Assembly (NCBI RefSeq): GCF_018138145.1
Contig: NZ_CP073104.1
Location: 5,585,001-5,649,000, forward strand
Length of the DNA stretch: 64,000 nucleotides
Direction: 5' to 3'
Source of the DNA: Pseudomonas sp. SCA2728.1_7
GTDB lineage: Bacteria; Pseudomonadota; Gammaproteobacteria; Pseudomonadales; Pseudomonadaceae
Part shown: positions 62,273 to 64,000 of the stretch, piece by piece
Layout of the letters: the number at the start of each line of letters is the position of its first letter
Numbering within the stretch: position 1 is the stretch's first letter
Notes under the pieces: generated by a model
The model's database searches: none
Seen by the model: the letters and a program-made list of their open reading frames with translations, nothing else
What the model was told of the DNA's origin: nothing
Translations under genes and position numbers: made by a program

Positions 62273-64000
62273 TTAAGCGTAGCTTTCGATCGACGGGCAG
62301 GCGCAGACCAGGTTGCGATCGCCGAAGACGTTGTCGACGCGACCGACCGGTGGCCAGTATTTGCCTTCAATCAACGACGCAACCGGATAAACGGCCTGCT
62401 CGCGGCTGTACGGGTGAGTCCACTCGCCAACCAGTTCCGCTGCGGTGTGCGGCGCGTTTTTCAGCGGGTTGTCGTCCTTGTCCAGCGTGCCGTTTTCCAC
62501 CGCGCGGATTTCTTCGCGGATGCGGATCATGGCGTCGCAGAAGCGATCCAGTTCTTCCTTGGATTCACTTTCGGTCGGCTCGATCATCAGCGTGCCCGCT
62601 ACCGGGAACGACATGGTCGGTGCGTGGAAACCGAAGTCGATCAGGCGCTTGGCGACGTCATCAACGCTGATGCCGCTGCTGTCTTTCAACGGACGCAGAT
62701 CGAGAATGCACTCGTGCGCCACCAGACCGTTGCTGCCGGTGTACAGCACTGGGTAGTGCTCTTCGAGGCGACGGGAAATGTAGTTGGCATTGAGGATCGC
62801 CAACTGCGAAGCGCGCTTCAGACCGGCGCCGCCCATCATGCGAATGTACATCCAGGTGATCGGCAAAATACTTGCGCTGCCGAACGGTGCCGCGCAGACC
62901 GCGCCTTCTTTGCGTTCCATCTGGCCGTGGCCCGGCAGGAACGGGGTCAGGTGCGACTTCACGCCAATCGGGCCGACGCCCGGGCCGCCACCGCCGTGCG
63001 GGATGCAGAAGGTTTTGTGCAGGTTCAGGTGCGAGACGTCGCCGCCGAACTTGCCCGGTGCGCAGAGGCCAACCATCGCGTTCATGTTGGCGCCGTCGAT
63101 GTACACCTGGCCGCCGTTGTCATGAATGATCGCGCAGATTTCGCGGATGCCTTCTTCGAACACGCCGTGGGTCGACGGGTAAGTGATCATCAGCGCGGCG
63201 AGGTGTTCGCGGTGCTCGATGGCTTTGGCACGGAGGTCTTCGATGTCGACGTTGCCGCGCGCATCGCACGCGGTCACGACCACACGCATACCGGCCATGT
63301 TGGCGGTGGCCGGGTTGGTGCCGTGAGCGGACGACGGGATCAGGCAGATGTCGCGACGCTCATCGCCACGGCTCTGGTGATAGGCGCGGATCGCCAACAG
63401 GCCTGCGTACTCACCTTGCGAACCGGCGTTCGGTTGCAGCGAGATAGCGTCGTAACCGGTGGCGGCGCAAAGCATCGCTTCCAGCTCGTCGGTCAGTTGC
63501 TGGTAACCGGCACTTTGCGCGGCCGGGGCGAACGGGTGCAGCGCACCGAATTCAGCCCAGGTCACCGGAATCATTTCGCTGGCGGCGTTGAGCTTCATGG
63601 TGCACGAGCCCAGCGGGATCATGGTGCGATCCAGCGCCAGATCCTTGTCCGCCAGTTTGCGCAGGTAGCGCATCAGCTCGGTTTCCGAGTGATAACGATT
63701 GAACACCGGGTGGCTGAGGATTGGCGACTGACGTACCAGCGAGGCTGGGATGGTGCTCTGCACGGAGGCGGCCAGCGCAGCGAAGTCCGGCAGGTTTTTG
63801 CCGTCGGCGAACAGGCCCCACAGGGTTTCGATGTCAGCCTGGGTGGTGGTTTCATCGACCGACAGGCCCAGACGCTGAGCGTCGATCACGCGCAGGTTGA
63901 TCTGCGCAGCATGCGCCTTGTCGTGCAGTGCGGCGGTGTGTGCGCCGGTGGCGACGGTCAGGGTGTCGAAGAAACTGGCTTGTTCGACGTTAGCGCCCAG
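62273..64000 (-). CDS. gcvP: Glycine dehydrogenase (decarboxylating), P protein, 3' part
   Basis: The frame stays open through the right edge (first visible codon at 64000), so the N-terminal part lies outside; 575 residues are visible. The PLP lysine is in [20 protein letters not shown]. Other marks: [31 protein letters not shown] and [18 protein letters not shown]. Decarboxylates glycine and loads the aminomethyl group on H protein. With sdaA and gcvT it forms a glycine/serine catabolic cluster; gcvH must be beyond the edge. Confidence 0.97.
   Translation of the reverse strand: MGANVEQASFFDTLTVATGAHTAALHDKAHAAQINLRVIDAQRLGLSVDETTTQADIETLWGLFADGKNLPDFAALAASVQSTIPASLVRQSPILSHPVFNRYHSETELMRYLRKLADKDLALDRTMIPLGSCTMKLNAASEMIPVTWAEFGALHPFAPAAQSAGYQQLTDELEAMLCAATGYDAISLQPNAGSQGEYAGLLAIRAYHQSRGDERRDICLIPSSAHGTNPATANMAGMRVVVTACDARGNVDIEDLRAKAIEHREHLAALMITYPSTHGVFEEGIREICAIIHDNGGQVYIDGANMNAMVGLCAPGKFGGDVSHLNLHKTFCIPHGGGGPGVGPIGVKSHLTPFLPGHGQMERKEGAVCAAPFGSASILPITWMYIRMMGGAGLKRASQLAILNANYISRRLEEHYPVLYTGSNGLVAHECILDLRPLKDSSGISVDDVAKRLIDFGFHAPTMSFPVAGTLMIEPTESESKEELDRFCDAMIRIREEIRAVENGTLDKDDNPLKNAPHTAAELVGEWTHPYSREQAVYPVASLIEGKYWPPVGRVDNVFGDRNLVCACPSIESYA

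Overview
The window is chromosomal DNA of a Pseudomonas of the fluorescens group. MvaT (H-NS family), a syntenic OprD porin, the sbcB-mvaT-purU, dciA-secA-argJ and oprD-HIT-slyX-dps-aspS-yebC-ruvCAB-tol-pal-queEC-tRNALys-nadA gene orders, and many short inverted REP pairs of the type common in P. fluorescens all support this. Almost everything from about 9.95 kb onward is core genome. The accessory part is the left edge.

Layout. (1) 1-9952: a three-gene, same-strand insecticidal-toxin-complex-like locus. It has the end of a TcA N-terminal-half protein that finishes in Ig-like modules, a TcA C-terminal-half protein with pore and TcB-binding regions, and a 1341-residue protein with a carbohydrate-binding-like head and a tandem array of Ig-like composite repeats. 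No TcB or TcC partner lies in the window. (2) 9953-16672, minus strand: a six-gene chain of overlapping genes (RDD, SpoIIM-like, DUF4129, DUF4350, MoxR ATPase, DUF58), a conserved but poorly understood MoxR/vWA-type envelope system. (3) 16854-25342: sbcB, mvaT, purU, a small acidic protein, a glycosyltransferase/deacetylase-like/flippase-like trio and a dCache chemoreceptor. (4) 25532-39049: HerA-like ATPase, dciA, secA, argJ, GST, Nudix-ThiE-like fusion, cobalamin adenosyltransferase, a sensor kinase without an adjacent response regulator, panE, yajQ with a terminator-like hairpin in its leader, and an MscS channel. (5) 39168-47146: oprD, an 895-bp intergenic region, HIT, slyX, a membrane-anchored cold-shock-domain protein, dps-like, a ribbon-helix-helix protein, an FmdB-type zinc ribbon, aspS and yebC. 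(6) 47305-58101: Holliday-junction genes ruvCAB, the complete ybgC-tolQRAB-pal-cpoB envelope operon, the preQ0 genes queE and queC, tRNA-Lys and nadA. (7) 58237-64000: RDD protein, small cold-shock protein and a glycine-cleavage/serine-deaminase cluster gcvP-sdaA-gcvT, with gcvP running off the right edge.

How parts work together. The Tol-Pal genes make one trans-envelope machine. RuvABC resolve Holliday junctions. QueE and QueC act in the path to preQ0. GcvP, GcvT and SdaA move carbon from glycine and serine to one-carbon units and pyruvate. Seven REP inverted pairs sit just 3' of genes, in two sequence subtypes that never mix within a pair. A second family of G/C-rich inverted repeats flanks a 114-bp tandem duplication at 23.2 kb and recurs at 60.6 kb.

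The best candidate for something new is the split TcA plus Ig-array locus at the left edge. Coordinates of starts were chosen from ribosome binding sites, overlaps and family lengths. All functional calls are from reading the sequence, with no database search.
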